Of a stretch of DNA of 64,000 nt, positions 35,243 to 44,586 are shown one piece after another. Within the stretch, counting starts at the first letter, position 1, and every line of letters starts with the position of its first letter. Location of the stretch: NCBI GenBank assembly GCA_045804965.1, contig JBJMMD010000047.1, forward strand, positions 62,001 through 126,000, written 5' to 3'. Both the position numbers and the translations under genes were made by a program. Source of the stretch: CAVTUU01 sp045804965. GTDB taxonomy: Bacteria > Chloroflexota > Chloroflexia > Thermomicrobiales > UBA6265. The notes under the pieces are model-generated. The model saw only the letters and a program-made list of their open reading frames with translations. It made no database searches and was not told where the DNA came from.

Positions 35243-37102
35243 TTATTTCAGCACGTCAAGGACCTCAGCCGCGACTTCATACCGCCCAAATGACGGCATG
35301 ATATACACACCTTGCGCGTGCGGTTTCAGATCCGCCAGTAATTCTTGGGCCATCTTGACTCCTTCCTTGCGGCCCTCTGCGCCCGCACGGCGCATCCGCT
35401 CACGTGCTTGATCGGTCAAGGTAATACCCGGAACTTCATTGTGGAGAAACTCGGCATGCTTTGAGCTTTGCAGCGGGAGGATGCCAACCAACACTGGAAC
35501 CGGGATTTCACATTCGAACCGCTTCAGGAAGTTCGTCCAAACGCGGACGTCATAAATCGGCTGCGTCATCACGACCTGAGCGCCGGCTTCGAGCTTGCGC
35601 TTGAGGCGTCTCACCTCTTCATCGAGATCAGCCCTGGTTGGATCGACGGCGCAGAGAATTGTGAAGTTTGCTTGGCGGCCGATTGATGCGCCGGCCGAGT
35701 CGACGCCTTCGTTCAGTTTGCCCAAAACTCGAATCAGCCCGATCGAGTCAACATCGTAGACAGCGGACGACTCGGGATAATCGCCGAGACTAGGAGGATC
35801 GCCGGTCAGGGCCAAGATGTTGCGAACGCCAGCTGCATGTGCGCCGAGCAAATCCGATTGCAAGCCCATGAGCGACCGGTCGCGCGTCGTGAAGTGGATG
35901 ATGGTTTCGATCCCTACTTGGTGATGAATGAGATAGCACAACGTCAAGGCACTCATCCGCACACGCGCCATAGGTGAATCGGCGACGTTGATGAAATCAA
36001 CGCCCGCGGCCTTCAAAGTGTGCGCGCCTTCCAGCGCTTTCGCAGGATTGAGGCCCTTTGGCGGATCGATCTCGACACTGACGAGGAACTTGGTGCCAAG
36101 CTTGTGGGCGAGTTCTGTTGGCGCGTCTCGCTCCGCGACTTCGGGCATCGCGATCGTCACGAGCGAATTCAAGCGATCAGTGATGACGGCTGGTTGATCG
36201 CCGTTCAACTCATTGATTGCGATGCGCATCGCGGAAATGTGCTCAGGGGTAGTGCCGCAGCAACCGCCGACGATCTTCACGCCCGATGAAATCGCTTGCT
36301 TGGCGAATTCGGCAAAATACTCCGGCGAACTGGGATAGATGACGCGTCCTCCGACATACGACGGCCAGCCGGCGTTCGGCATACAAGCGATCGCGGGTGC
36401 GTCGGGCCCACAGCTTTTCACGAGCTGACGCATTGCCTTCACCACTGGCAGGATTCGTTGTGGCCCTACCGAGCAATTGGCGCCGATGACGTCGACGCCA
36501 AGATCGACCAGCGTCGAAACTACTGTCTTCGTTTCGCTTCCGGCGATTGTCCGCCCGTCTTCGGCAAAGGTCATCATCGCGATGATTGGCAGATCGCTGA
36601 CCGATCGTGCGGCCCTAACAGCTTCCACCATTTCCACCACATCGCCGATCGTTTCGATCGACAGTACGTCCACGCCGCCTTCGAGCAAGGCTTCGATCTG
36701 CTCGCGGTAAACGTCACGTACTTCCTCGGGCTTGACCGTGCCGTACGGTTCCATGGTGCGTTGGGTGGGGCCGATGGAGCCAACGACGATGATCGGCCGC
36801 CCGGAAATCTCCCGCTCTTCCCGAGCGAGCTTGACTGCGCGCATATTGATCGCGCGGACGTCATTAGTCAGGCCGAACTGTTCGAGGCGAAATCGATTCG
36901 CTCCAAACGAGTTCGTCTCAACGAGGTCTGCCCCGGCATTGATGTAGGCCCTGTGGACCAGCGAGACGACCTCAGGCTGCGAGAGATTGAGCGCGTCGAA
37001 ACAGTCGTCGAGTGGAACTCCTGAGGCGTAGAGCATCGTTCCCATCGCGCCATCCGCGAGCAACGGGCCGGATGCGAGACGCTCTTTCAGCGGATGTGTC
37101 AC
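35243..37102 (-). CDS. Fused homocysteine S-methyltransferase and methylenetetrahydrofolate reductase
   Basis: 619 residues in two domains. Residues 1-300 are a zinc-dependent homocysteine methyltransferase barrel like the N-terminal domain of MetH (LADGAMGTMLYASG; zinc Cys residues in GANCSVGP and GGCCGTTPEH). Residues 320-619 are MetF-type 5,10-methylenetetrahydrofolate reductase (VSVEIDPPKG, LTGDPPSLGDYPES, QPIYDVRVW, GILPL). This architecture is known as YitJ in B. subtilis. It would make 5-methyl-THF and possibly hand methyl groups toward methionine synthesis, although cobalamin-binding modules are missing. It is divergent from the LLM oxidoreductase. Confidence 0.94.
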   Translation of the reverse strand: MTHPLKERLASGPLLADGAMGTMLYASGVPLDDCFDALNLSQPEVVSLVHRAYINAGADLVETNSFGANRFRLEQFGLTNDVRAINMRAVKLAREEREISGRPIIVVGSIGPTQRTMEPYGTVKPEEVRDVYREQIEALLEGGVDVLSIETIGDVVEMVEAVRAARSVSDLPIIAMMTFAEDGRTIAGSETKTVVSTLVDLGVDVIGANCSVGPQRILPVVKAMRQLVKSCGPDAPAIACMPNAGWPSYVGGRVIYPSSPEYFAEFAKQAISSGVKIVGGCCGTTPEHISAMRIAINELNGDQPAVITDRLNSLVTIAMPEVAERDAPTELAHKLGTKFLVSVEIDPPKGLNPAKALEGAHTLKAAGVDFINVADSPMARVRMSALTLCYLIHHQVGIETIIHFTTRDRSLMGLQSDLLGAHAAGVRNILALTGDPPSLGDYPESSAVYDVDSIGLIRVLGKLNEGVDSAGASIGRQANFTILCAVDPTRADLDEEVRRLKRKLEAGAQVVMTQPIYDVRVWTNFLKRFECEIPVPVLVGILPLQSSKHAEFLHNEVPGITLTDQARERMRRAGAEGRKEGVKMAQELLADLKPHAQGVYIMPSFGRYEVAAEVLDVLK

Positions 37103-37249
37103 GGTCTAACGCTCCAACTGGTTCGACGTGTGAGAGTTCGCCCTCCGCAGCGCTGACGATTGACAGGCTGCTTTCGGCACGTAGGATACGCTTCCAGTCC
37201 AGAAGTGACGAGCGCTGACAAGCGCGGAATTGAGGGAGAGAGCCAGATT

Positions 37250-38128
37250 GTGGCTGACCAGGACATTCGACGCCCGCTCGGTTTTGGGCTTTGCACCGAT
37301 CAAAATATGCCCTGGGAAACCACCCTAGAACGATGGAAATACTTCGAGACCCTTGGGTTCGATAGTCTTTGGGATTGCGACCATTTTCAGCAACCAAGCC
37401 GCCCAAACGGTCCATATTTTGAAGGCTGGACTCTGCTCGCCGCGCTGGCGGCGGAAGTACCACGCGTTCGACTCGGATGTCTAGTTTCCTGCAACACGTT
37501 TCGTCACCCCGCGCTCCTGGCGAAAATGGCGACGACGGTCGATCACATCACTGGCGGACGATTAGAAGTCGGACTGGGCGCAGGTTGGTATGTGCCCGAA
37601 CACGACGCTTTTGGCATTGCGTTTCCGTCGACACCCGAGTTGGTCGCTCGCTATCGCGAAGCGGTGCAAGTCGTCGATCTCTTACTCAAACAGGATGTGA
37701 CCTCATTCGATGGCGAGTATTATCAACTCAAGGAGGCGTCATTTCGACCGGGTCCAATCCAGAAACCGCGACCACCACTGACGCTCGGCGCGCACGGTCC
37801 GAAGATGCTGCGCGTGGTCGCGGAATATGCAGACCGCTGGAATTCACATGGTTCGGTCGCGGAAATGCGAGAACGAAATGAGATTCTAAGCGAGCACTGC
37901 CAGGTTATCGGCCGACAACCGGAAACCATCATTCGCTCGATGTATGGGTGGGCGAGTTTGATGCCCGCGGATCCGTGGTCTTCTGAGAATGCGTTCGAAG
38001 AGGTGATCAGCGCATATCGCGAAGCCGGAATCGATGAATTCATCATCGATGCGCCCGGAGAGGATCAGTTTGACGTTCTCGAACAGGTGGCATCGAACGT
38101 TATTCCGCTCCTTCGGAGCGCTGGATAG
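37250..38128 (+). CDS. LLM-class (F420-dependent-type) oxidoreductase
   Basis: 292 residues from GTG 37250, supported by GAGGGAGAG just upstream; a TTG 90 bases earlier is unsupported. The TIM barrel has the luciferase-like pattern LGFDSLWDCDHF, CNTFRHPALLAKMATTVDHI, GGRLEVGLGAGWYVPEH and, later, PRPPLTLGAHGPKMLRVVAEYADRWN. F420-dependent members share these, while FMN-dependent monooxygenases differ mainly outside them. Presence of F420 in this organism is therefore likely but not proved by this gene alone. The substrate is unknown. It precedes cphB by about 100 bases. Confidence 0.88.
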   Translation: MADQDIRRPLGFGLCTDQNMPWETTLERWKYFETLGFDSLWDCDHFQQPSRPNGPYFEGWTLLAALAAEVPRVRLGCLVSCNTFRHPALLAKMATTVDHITGGRLEVGLGAGWYVPEHDAFGIAFPSTPELVARYREAVQVVDLLLKQDVTSFDGEYYQLKEASFRPGPIQKPRPPLTLGAHGPKMLRVVAEYADRWNSHGSVAEMRERNEILSEHCQVIGRQPETIIRSMYGWASLMPADPWSSENAFEEVISAYREAGIDEFIIDAPGEDQFDVLEQVASNVIPLLRSAG

Positions 38129-38140
38129 CGCCCACCTGCG

Positions 38141-38169
38141 TTGACGATAACCCGCATACCGGCTAAAGT
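38141..38169 (+). promoter_or_regulatory. Predicted sigma-A promoter for cphB
   Basis: TTGACG at 38141-38146, exactly 17 bases, TAAAGT at 38164-38169. It lies between the LLM gene stop and cphB, so cphB-cphA can be transcribed independently. Confidence 0.55.
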
Positions 38170-38234
38170 CGCGCGGATTTGCAACGAAGCTCTTCCACTA
38201 CACTTCCCGCCAACGATGGGCGAGTTTTCGGCCC

Positions 38235-39113
38235 GTGCTCTCGGATTGGGTATCTCAGATAATGCGGACAGCCGAGCCAGTGACGATCGTCGATCAATCG
38301 AATGAAGTCTTACCTACGGCGCGCCAAGTTGGCCAGGTCATGGCCATTGGCGGCGCTGAAGATAAGTTCGACGATAAATTAATCCTTTCGACCTTCGTGC
38401 GTCTCGCGGGCGGTCGGCGGGCCAGAATCGCGATCATCCCGACCGCGTCGTCGATCGAAGCTGCCGGAGAGCGATACAAGGCCATTTTTCTTGGTATGGG
38501 CGTTGATCGAGCAGACGTCGCATACATCGCGAGCCGCGAAGATGCCAATAGCGATGTACCAGGCGAGATCCTGCACGACGCGACCGGCATTTTTTTGACG
38601 GGCGGCAATCAATTGCGACTGTCGGTGTTGATGGGTGGCACGCTTGCGGCTCAGGTCATCCGCGAGCGCCATGAGACCGGCGCAATCATCGCTGGCACGA
38701 GTGCGGGTGCGTCGATCTTGTCGTCACACATGGTCGCCTTCGGCGCGAGCGGTGGCACGCCAAAACAGCGTATGGTGCAAATGGTCGCTGGTTTCGGACT
38801 CATCCCGGACCTAATCATCGACCAGCATTTTCGCCAGCGCGACCGCATCGGGCGCCTGCTCGCGATGGTCGCCGCCAATCCAGGATTGATTGGCGTCGGC
38901 ATCGACGAAGATACCGCCTTTCTCACGGGTCAGGATGGCATTCTCGAAGTCGTGGGACGAAACAGCGTGACGATTGTCGACGGTTCCCACATGTATTCCG
39001 ACATCTTCCAGGTAAAGGGACATGGCGGAATCACCGTCAGCGACGCTCGCCTTCACATTCTGACGCCGGGTCGTCGATTCGACCTCAAACGTCGAAAATT
39101 GCTCGACGTCTAA
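38235..39113 (+). CDS. cphB: Cyanophycinase
   Basis: Serine hydrolase of the S51 family that cuts the storage polymer cyanophycin (multi-L-arginyl-poly-L-aspartate) to beta-Asp-Arg dipeptides. 292 residues if GTG 38235 is used; ATG 38262 is the alternative. The nucleophile Ser is in AGTSAGASILSSHMV. Before it come IGGAEDKFDD and FLTGGNQLRLSVLM; after it come LIPDLIIDQHFRQRDRIGRL and GVGIDEDTAFL, which carries the other conserved residues of the family. There is no signal peptide, so it is the intracellular type. cphA follows after about 110 bases. Confidence 0.95.
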   Translation: MLSDWVSQIMRTAEPVTIVDQSNEVLPTARQVGQVMAIGGAEDKFDDKLILSTFVRLAGGRRARIAIIPTASSIEAAGERYKAIFLGMGVDRADVAYIASREDANSDVPGEILHDATGIFLTGGNQLRLSVLMGGTLAAQVIRERHETGAIIAGTSAGASILSSHMVAFGASGGTPKQRMVQMVAGFGLIPDLIIDQHFRQRDRIGRLLAMVAANPGLIGVGIDEDTAFLTGQDGILEVVGRNSVTIVDGSHMYSDIFQVKGHGGITVSDARLHILTPGRRFDLKRRKLLDV

Positions 39114-39221
39114 CCATTTTCTGCTCAAAACCGCATAATGGTGGGCGATGCGCCAGATCAAGCATTCAAGCTGGTGTCGTCTCTTTGCGCGATGAAATCG
39201 GGCGAGTCCGAGGGGTTCACG

Positions 39222-41867
39222 ATGCTGGAAGTGCGGAAGACGATCGTCTACAGAGGTCCGAATGTCTGGGCACGGATGCCAGTCATTTTGTTCACGCTAG
39301 ATATTGGTGAGCTCGAAGATCGCCCAACAAACAAGATTCCAGGCTTTTACGAACGGCTCACGGAATTGGCGCCCTCCCTTTACGATCACGGCTGCTCACT
39401 TGGTCGCCCCGGAGGCTTTCTGCAACGGCTGCGCGAGGGCACGTGGATGGGCCACGTGCTTGAACACGTTGCCCTGGAACTTCAGAATCTCGCCGGAGCA
39501 GAAGTTACTCGTGGTAAGACGCGCGGAACCGGAGAGCGCGGCGTCTATAACGTCGTCTATCAATACCAACAAGAAGATGTCGGACTCGCCGCCGGACGAC
39601 TGGCAGTGCGCCTATTAAATTTCCTCATTTATGACGCTGAACCGGACTTCAATTTCGTTAACGAGCTCGAGCGAGAAGTCATCTTAGTCGCAGAGCGGCT
39701 CGCATATGGTCCGTCCACCGGCGCGATTGTGGCGGAAGCCGAGCGCCGCAACATTCCGGTCCTGCGGCTCGATCCGCGGCGATCGCTGGTTCAGCTGGGC
39801 CACGGGTGCTATCAACAGCGGGTTTGGGCCACGGTGACGACCAAAACCTCGAACATCGCCGTCGACGTCGCCAGCAACAAAGAGCTGACGACGAGATTGC
39901 TGCATGAAGTCGGAATTCCAGTCCCGAAGAGCGCGGTCGTCGCGAATGTCGACGAGGCAGTTCGGCACGCGGAGCGATTTGGCTACCCGGTCGTGCTCAA
40001 ACCGCTCGATGGGAATCACGGCCGGGGCGTCTGCATTAACCTCAAGTCCGAAGAGGAGGTGCGGAAGTTCTTCCCGATGGCGGAGGCGGAAAGTAAAACT
40101 CGCACGGTCGTGATCGAAACCTTCATTCAAGGCAAGGACTACCGCATTCTGGTGATTAACAATCAGGTTGTGGCAGTTGCGGAGCGAGTACCCGCTCATG
40201 TGATCGGCGATGGGAACAACAATGTCGCCGATCTCATCGACCGGTCCAATGCCGACCCTCGGCGCGGCGTCGGGCACGAGAAGATTTTGACCAGGATTGG
40301 GGTCGATGCACAGACAATTGAGACGTTGCAGCGACAAGGATTGACGCTCGGCGATGTGCCCGCCGAAGGACAGTTCGTTCAACTCAAGCAGACCGGCAAT
40401 ATGAGCACAGGCGGGACCTCGATCGATCGCACCGACGACATTCACCCAGACAATGTAGAAATCGCTAGGCAGGCAGCAATGATCGTTGGTTTGGACGTCG
40501 GCGGAATCGATTTTATCGCCAGCGATATCTCCGCCTCGGTTCGTCATTCAGGTGGCGCGATCGTTGAAGTGAACGCCGGTCCCGGTTTCCGCATGCACAC
40601 GCATCCTACCGAGGGTCATCCTCGGCACGTCGGTCGCGCTGTGGTCGACATGCTCTTCCCGGCTGGTGCGCCGTACCGCGTGCCGATCGTCGCCATCACT
40701 GGAACTAACGGCAAGACGACGACTGCCCGGATGATGGCGCACATCATGAAAACTTCAGGTAAGCAAGTGGGCTTGACAACCACTGACGGAATCTACATCG
40801 ATGGCACGCAGATCATGGCCGGTGACATGAGCGGGCCGACAAGCGCGCAGATGGTTCTCAAGAATCCCGCTATCAATTTTGCCGTGCTCGAAACCGCCCG
40901 AGGTGGAATACTGCGTTCGGGGTTGGGATTCGACCGCTGCGACATCGCGATCTTGACCAACATCGCCGGCGATCACCTGGGACTGCATGGGATTGAAACA
41001 TTGGCTGATCTGGCGCGCGTGAAATCGGTCGTGCCGTCATCGGTCTTTCGAGATGGAAAGAGCGTGCTCAACGCGGACAACGAGTGGACAGCCGACATGG
41101 CAAAGGTTGCGCGCGGCGAGATCATCTTTTTCAGCATGATCGAAGACAACCCAGTCGTTCGCGAGCACTTACGAAATCGCGGACGAGCAGTCGTGCTGCG
41201 CCCGACGTCACAAGGCGAGATGATCACAATCATCGAGCACCGAAGAGACACGAGTCTCCTGCTCGCGAGCCAAATTCCGGCGACGTTCGACGGAAGGAAT
41301 CGCGCCAACATCGCGAACGCGCTCGCGGCCGCCGCCGCCGCGCTGGGGGCGGACGTCCAGCTCGAGCATATGCGGCACGCGTTGCGAACTTTTACGACAA
41401 GTTATTTCCAAACACCTGGTCGCTTTAACTTGCTCGAAGTCGCGGGACGGCGCGTGTTGATGGATTACTGTCACAACGTGGCGGGACTGGAAGCGGTCGG
41501 AGATTTCGTGCGCCGCATCGAGGCGACGCGGCGAATAGGGGTCATCGCAATGCCGGGTGATCGTCAGGATCTCGACATCGCGGGCTTTGGCCGCCTCGCG
41601 GCGACCTTATTTGATGAGTTGATCATTCGCGAAGACACGAATACGCGCGGTCGCGCCCGCGGCGAGGTCGCGGGACTCCTGCGCTCCGCCGCGATCGAAG
41701 GTGGCTTGGACGCGGAGCGGATCACGACCGTGCTCGACGAAGTTGAGGCCGTGCGCGAGGCTTTGCAGCGGACATCCAAAGATGAATTCGTTGTGATGTT
41801 GATCGACAAGCCCACGGTTATTTGGGAAGAACTCAACAACTTAAATGGCGTGCTGACAGTTATCTAG
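39222..41867 (+). CDS. cphA: Cyanophycin synthetase
   Basis: Adds Asp and Arg in turn to build cyanophycin without a template. It has 881 residues from ATG 39222, six bases after GAGGGG; the longer frame to 39138 lacks a ribosome site. Three modules are visible. The N-terminal domain (about 1-160) has LDIGELEDRPTNKIPGF. The ATP-grasp domain (about 215-475) has FGYPVVLKPLDGNHGRGV and ends IVEVNAGPGFRMHTHP; it adds Asp to the backbone. The Mur-ligase-like domain (about 485-881) has VAITGTNGKTTTARMMAHI, NADNEWTADMA and LMDYCHNVAGLEAV; it adds Arg. It ends seven bases into the convergent gene. Confidence 0.96.
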   Translation: MLEVRKTIVYRGPNVWARMPVILFTLDIGELEDRPTNKIPGFYERLTELAPSLYDHGCSLGRPGGFLQRLREGTWMGHVLEHVALELQNLAGAEVTRGKTRGTGERGVYNVVYQYQQEDVGLAAGRLAVRLLNFLIYDAEPDFNFVNELEREVILVAERLAYGPSTGAIVAEAERRNIPVLRLDPRRSLVQLGHGCYQQRVWATVTTKTSNIAVDVASNKELTTRLLHEVGIPVPKSAVVANVDEAVRHAERFGYPVVLKPLDGNHGRGVCINLKSEEEVRKFFPMAEAESKTRTVVIETFIQGKDYRILVINNQVVAVAERVPAHVIGDGNNNVADLIDRSNADPRRGVGHEKILTRIGVDAQTIETLQRQGLTLGDVPAEGQFVQLKQTGNMSTGGTSIDRTDDIHPDNVEIARQAAMIVGLDVGGIDFIASDISASVRHSGGAIVEVNAGPGFRMHTHPTEGHPRHVGRAVVDMLFPAGAPYRVPIVAITGTNGKTTTARMMAHIMKTSGKQVGLTTTDGIYIDGTQIMAGDMSGPTSAQMVLKNPAINFAVLETARGGILRSGLGFDRCDIAILTNIAGDHLGLHGIETLADLARVKSVVPSSVFRDGKSVLNADNEWTADMAKVARGEIIFFSMIEDNPVVREHLRNRGRAVVLRPTSQGEMITIIEHRRDTSLLLASQIPATFDGRNRANIANALAAAAAALGADVQLEHMRHALRTFTTSYFQTPGRFNLLEVAGRRVLMDYCHNVAGLEAVGDFVRRIEATRRIGVIAMPGDRQDLDIAGFGRLAATLFDELIIREDTNTRGRARGEVAGLLRSAAIEGGLDAERITTVLDEVEAVREALQRTSKDEFVVMLIDKPTVIWEELNNLNGVLTVI

Positions 41868-43434
41868 TGCGCTGACCCAGGGACGACGGCTTCCCTACTT
41901 GGTTCAAATAGTCGCGAACTTCCGCAACCTGTTCCACGCACATCATTGCGATCAGGTCTCCGGGCCCCGCCCCGCGTAACCCTGAAGTCAAGGCAGCCAG
42001 CTCGGAGGCTTCAATGCTCCAAGAGTGCTTTCCACCGGCCTGTATGCCGGCGACGTACTGCACGTTGAGCTCGTCGTTGCTGGCCCGTCCGCGCAAATAT
42101 TTCACCGTTTCCTTGACGATGACCGAATCCGACGCTTCGGCGGCGATACGGCCGATCTCGAAGAGGTTGGCGTCGGTCCGATCTCCCGCGGTCCCGATGA
42201 TCGTGACGAGCCTGGAGCCTGGGGTCTTGAGTTGGTCCGCGAGCGAAAGAAGATGGCGGAGCCCCGCCTCATTGTGCGCAAAATCGACGATCACGATTGA
42301 ACCGTCCACGTCGTAAACATTCAATCGTCCGAGATTATCGTCCGCTGAACTCGAGAAAGTGATCAGTCCTTCACGCACAGCGGTAGGATCGAGATCCATT
42401 GCCAGACTCGCCGCAGCCGCGCAAAGGGCGTTTTCAATCATGTGCCGCGCCGAACCGCCAAATGTGATCGGTATGTCTTTCACATCGACGATTTTGCTCG
42501 CACGTCCTTCGCGCCAAGCGACGAAGTCGTCGCCTTCGAGAACGACCGCGAGACCTCCTCGGTCGATATGTTGGCGAACCAGTGAGTTTTCGACACGTTG
42601 GGAGACGAAGCAGACTTTGGACTGAGTTTGCGCGGCGCATTTGGCGACGAGCGGATCGTCAGCGTTCAGAACCGCAACGCCGTCAGGTTGGGTGATCCGG
42701 ATCACGACCGACTTTACTGACGCAAGCCCTTCTACCGTACGGACACCTTGAAGATCAAGATGATCGGCGCTGACGTTGGTGAAGACTCCGACATCATTGC
42801 TTTCATACGCGATCCCACGCAAGAGAATGCCGCCCCGAGCTGTTTCTAGGATCGCGGCCTCGAGGCCGGGCTGGTTCAGCACCCTCATCGCGCCGACGGG
42901 GCCGGTATAGTCGCCCTCCATCACCTGCTCGCCCTCGATGAAGACGCCCGAAGAGGACGACAAGCCTACTTTTCGGCCGTTCGTCCGCAGGATATGGGCG
43001 GTGAGGCGAGTGGTCGTCGTTTTACCGTTCGTACCTGTGATGCTGACGATGGGCATTGTTCGGTCTGCGTCGCGCACCATGAGGGGCAGATCAGTCGGTT
43101 CCTGAGTTCTAAGCGTTGCACCTAGGGCTCTGGCTTCGTTCTTGGTGTCAACAACCTCGCCCATGGCCAAACGCGCGATGATCTTAGCAACCCCTAATGC
43201 AAATCGGCGGTGCGACCAACCGAATGCGAACGCCACGTGTCCAGGCGTCTCGAGCGTCGTCCAAACCGATGCCGGGCACGACTGGCCGCTGAGTTCATGC
43301 AGCGAGCACAGCGTCTCCTTGAGTGTTTCTGGGAGGTCGCCGGCAGCTGCATCAAGCTTAAACTCGACCTTGACGGCAGGCCCCAGCAGGAAGATATTCG
43401 GCCCGTCCAGGTCGCGGATTTCAACCAGCTCCAC
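41860..43434 (-). CDS. Mur-ligase-domain protein related to CphA but lacking ATP-grasp
   Basis: 524 residues, GTG start. The C-terminal 400 residues parallel the Arg-adding Mur-ligase half of cyanophycin synthetase: SITGTNGKTTTTRLTAHIL (ATP binding), LETARGGILLRGIAYES, NVSADHLDLQGV, LNADDPLVAKC and VIVDFAHNEAGLRHL. The first 110 residues begin IRDLDGPNIFLLGPAVKVEF, echoing the CphA start (RGPNVWARMPV), but the ATP-grasp domain is missing. The active-site Lys and Asn/His motifs look intact, so it should be a working amino-acid ligase. It lies tail to tail with cphA and may ligate amino acids to cyanophycin-derived dipeptides or to another acceptor. Confidence 0.8.
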   Translation of the reverse strand: MELVEIRDLDGPNIFLLGPAVKVEFKLDAAAGDLPETLKETLCSLHELSGQSCPASVWTTLETPGHVAFAFGWSHRRFALGVAKIIARLAMGEVVDTKNEARALGATLRTQEPTDLPLMVRDADRTMPIVSITGTNGKTTTTRLTAHILRTNGRKVGLSSSSGVFIEGEQVMEGDYTGPVGAMRVLNQPGLEAAILETARGGILLRGIAYESNDVGVFTNVSADHLDLQGVRTVEGLASVKSVVIRITQPDGVAVLNADDPLVAKCAAQTQSKVCFVSQRVENSLVRQHIDRGGLAVVLEGDDFVAWREGRASKIVDVKDIPITFGGSARHMIENALCAAAASLAMDLDPTAVREGLITFSSSADDNLGRLNVYDVDGSIVIVDFAHNEAGLRHLLSLADQLKTPGSRLVTIIGTAGDRTDANLFEIGRIAAEASDSVIVKETVKYLRGRASNDELNVQYVAGIQAGGKHSWSIEASELAALTSGLRGAGPGDLIAMMCVEQVAEVRDYLNQVGKPSSLGQRTR

Positions 43435-43464
43435 GACATTACCCCAAGTGACGATGACGGCCAG

Positions 43465-44379
43465 CTACGACGACAAGAGCGCGGCAAGAGTGTCGACCAT
43501 CATATGCGTCAGTATGCACGCGGTCGTGCCAAAGTGTTTTCGCTCGAATCCCAAGACGAGTCCGCTGCCGAATATGCCCAACAAGATGAACGTGGCGCCA
43601 TATTGAACATGAACGGCGGTAAAGAGCATCGCCGTGACGACCAGGCCGAATCGCGGTTGAAGCACGCCCCGGAACACAAGTTCCTCGCCGACCCCCGCGC
43701 TGAGTCCAAAAATCAACGCGGCGATGGGATTATGCGAGCCTGAGGCTGTTTCCTTGAGGACTCGCTCGTAGTCGTCGACAACGCCGGGTTGAAGGTAGTG
43801 CATAAGTTGTACCCCAACCGCGTTCATAATCAGCGCGAGAATAAGGAAACCGGCTGCGACGGAGGCGAGTTTGACGGTCAGTCGCACGAGGCCGAGCCTA
43901 TCGGTCGCCTGTCTCGGAGTGCGATAAATCCAGAGACCGACGGCCGCGAACGCAATGCCAATTTCAGCTAGCGCTTGAACGAAAACCTCGGCAAGCGAAA
44001 CGTCTTCACTTGATGGAGTTGGTTCCAACGCGAGCGTCGCTCCACCAAAGGTGAAAATCAGGAACACAATTGCAAGTCCGCACATGTCGAGCGGAGACAT
44101 CGGATCGAGCGGTGTGAACTGAGCCACGAACTGGCGGAGCTGCTTGAATAGCGGCATCACGCACGAAAGCCCGGCCGCGAGAAAGATGAATCCGTTAGGT
44201 TTGCCAAAGCTCAAGTAGGCGATTCCGGCCACGATGAGTAATGTGCCCGGAATGCCAAGCAGAAGATAGAGACCGACGAAGGCGGACCGGTCGCGTGTAG
44301 CCTTGTGCGCCCAGAACACGAGTCCCCAGACGGCTAGGACTGCGACGAGGGCTGCTATTGCCGCGAAAACGACTTCCAA
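43465..44379 (-). CDS. CPBP-family intramembrane metalloprotease-like protein
   Basis: 304 residues with about eight membrane segments. The CPBP (type II CAAX protease/Abi) motifs are GVGEELVFRGVLQPRFG (Glu-Glu...Arg), AVHVQYG (His) and CILTHMMVDTLAAL (His near the C-terminus). In Rce1-like enzymes these form the catalytic site in the membrane. Bacterial members act in bacteriocin self-protection or membrane-protein processing, and the target is unknown. The TTG start follows AGGGGCG. It lies 30 bases upstream of the Mur-ligase gene and probably shares its mRNA. Confidence 0.85.
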   Translation of the reverse strand: MEVVFAAIAALVAVLAVWGLVFWAHKATRDRSAFVGLYLLLGIPGTLLIVAGIAYLSFGKPNGFIFLAAGLSCVMPLFKQLRQFVAQFTPLDPMSPLDMCGLAIVFLIFTFGGATLALEPTPSSEDVSLAEVFVQALAEIGIAFAAVGLWIYRTPRQATDRLGLVRLTVKLASVAAGFLILALIMNAVGVQLMHYLQPGVVDDYERVLKETASGSHNPIAALIFGLSAGVGEELVFRGVLQPRFGLVVTAMLFTAVHVQYGATFILLGIFGSGLVLGFERKHFGTTACILTHMMVDTLAALLSS

Positions 44380-44586
44380 CGGTCGCCCCTACTGAATCTC
44401 GGCGCATCGCCAAGATGCGTCGCTATGGGCACGAAATGGCCGCTTCTCGAAAGGAGCGGCCACGTGAGTATATACGGATGGGTCATGGAAACCGGCACGC
44501 TTCGTCGGGCTTGGGCAATCTTGCTCTATTTGGAGATGCTAGACTCCAGGAATCTCTTCATTGAGCAGCATGGAAATGAGCGGAGC

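Noticed and set aside
39684..40547. 287-codon minus-strand frame inside cphA
   Set aside because: Opposite the ATP-grasp domain of cphA, whose motifs are clear; a coding shadow.
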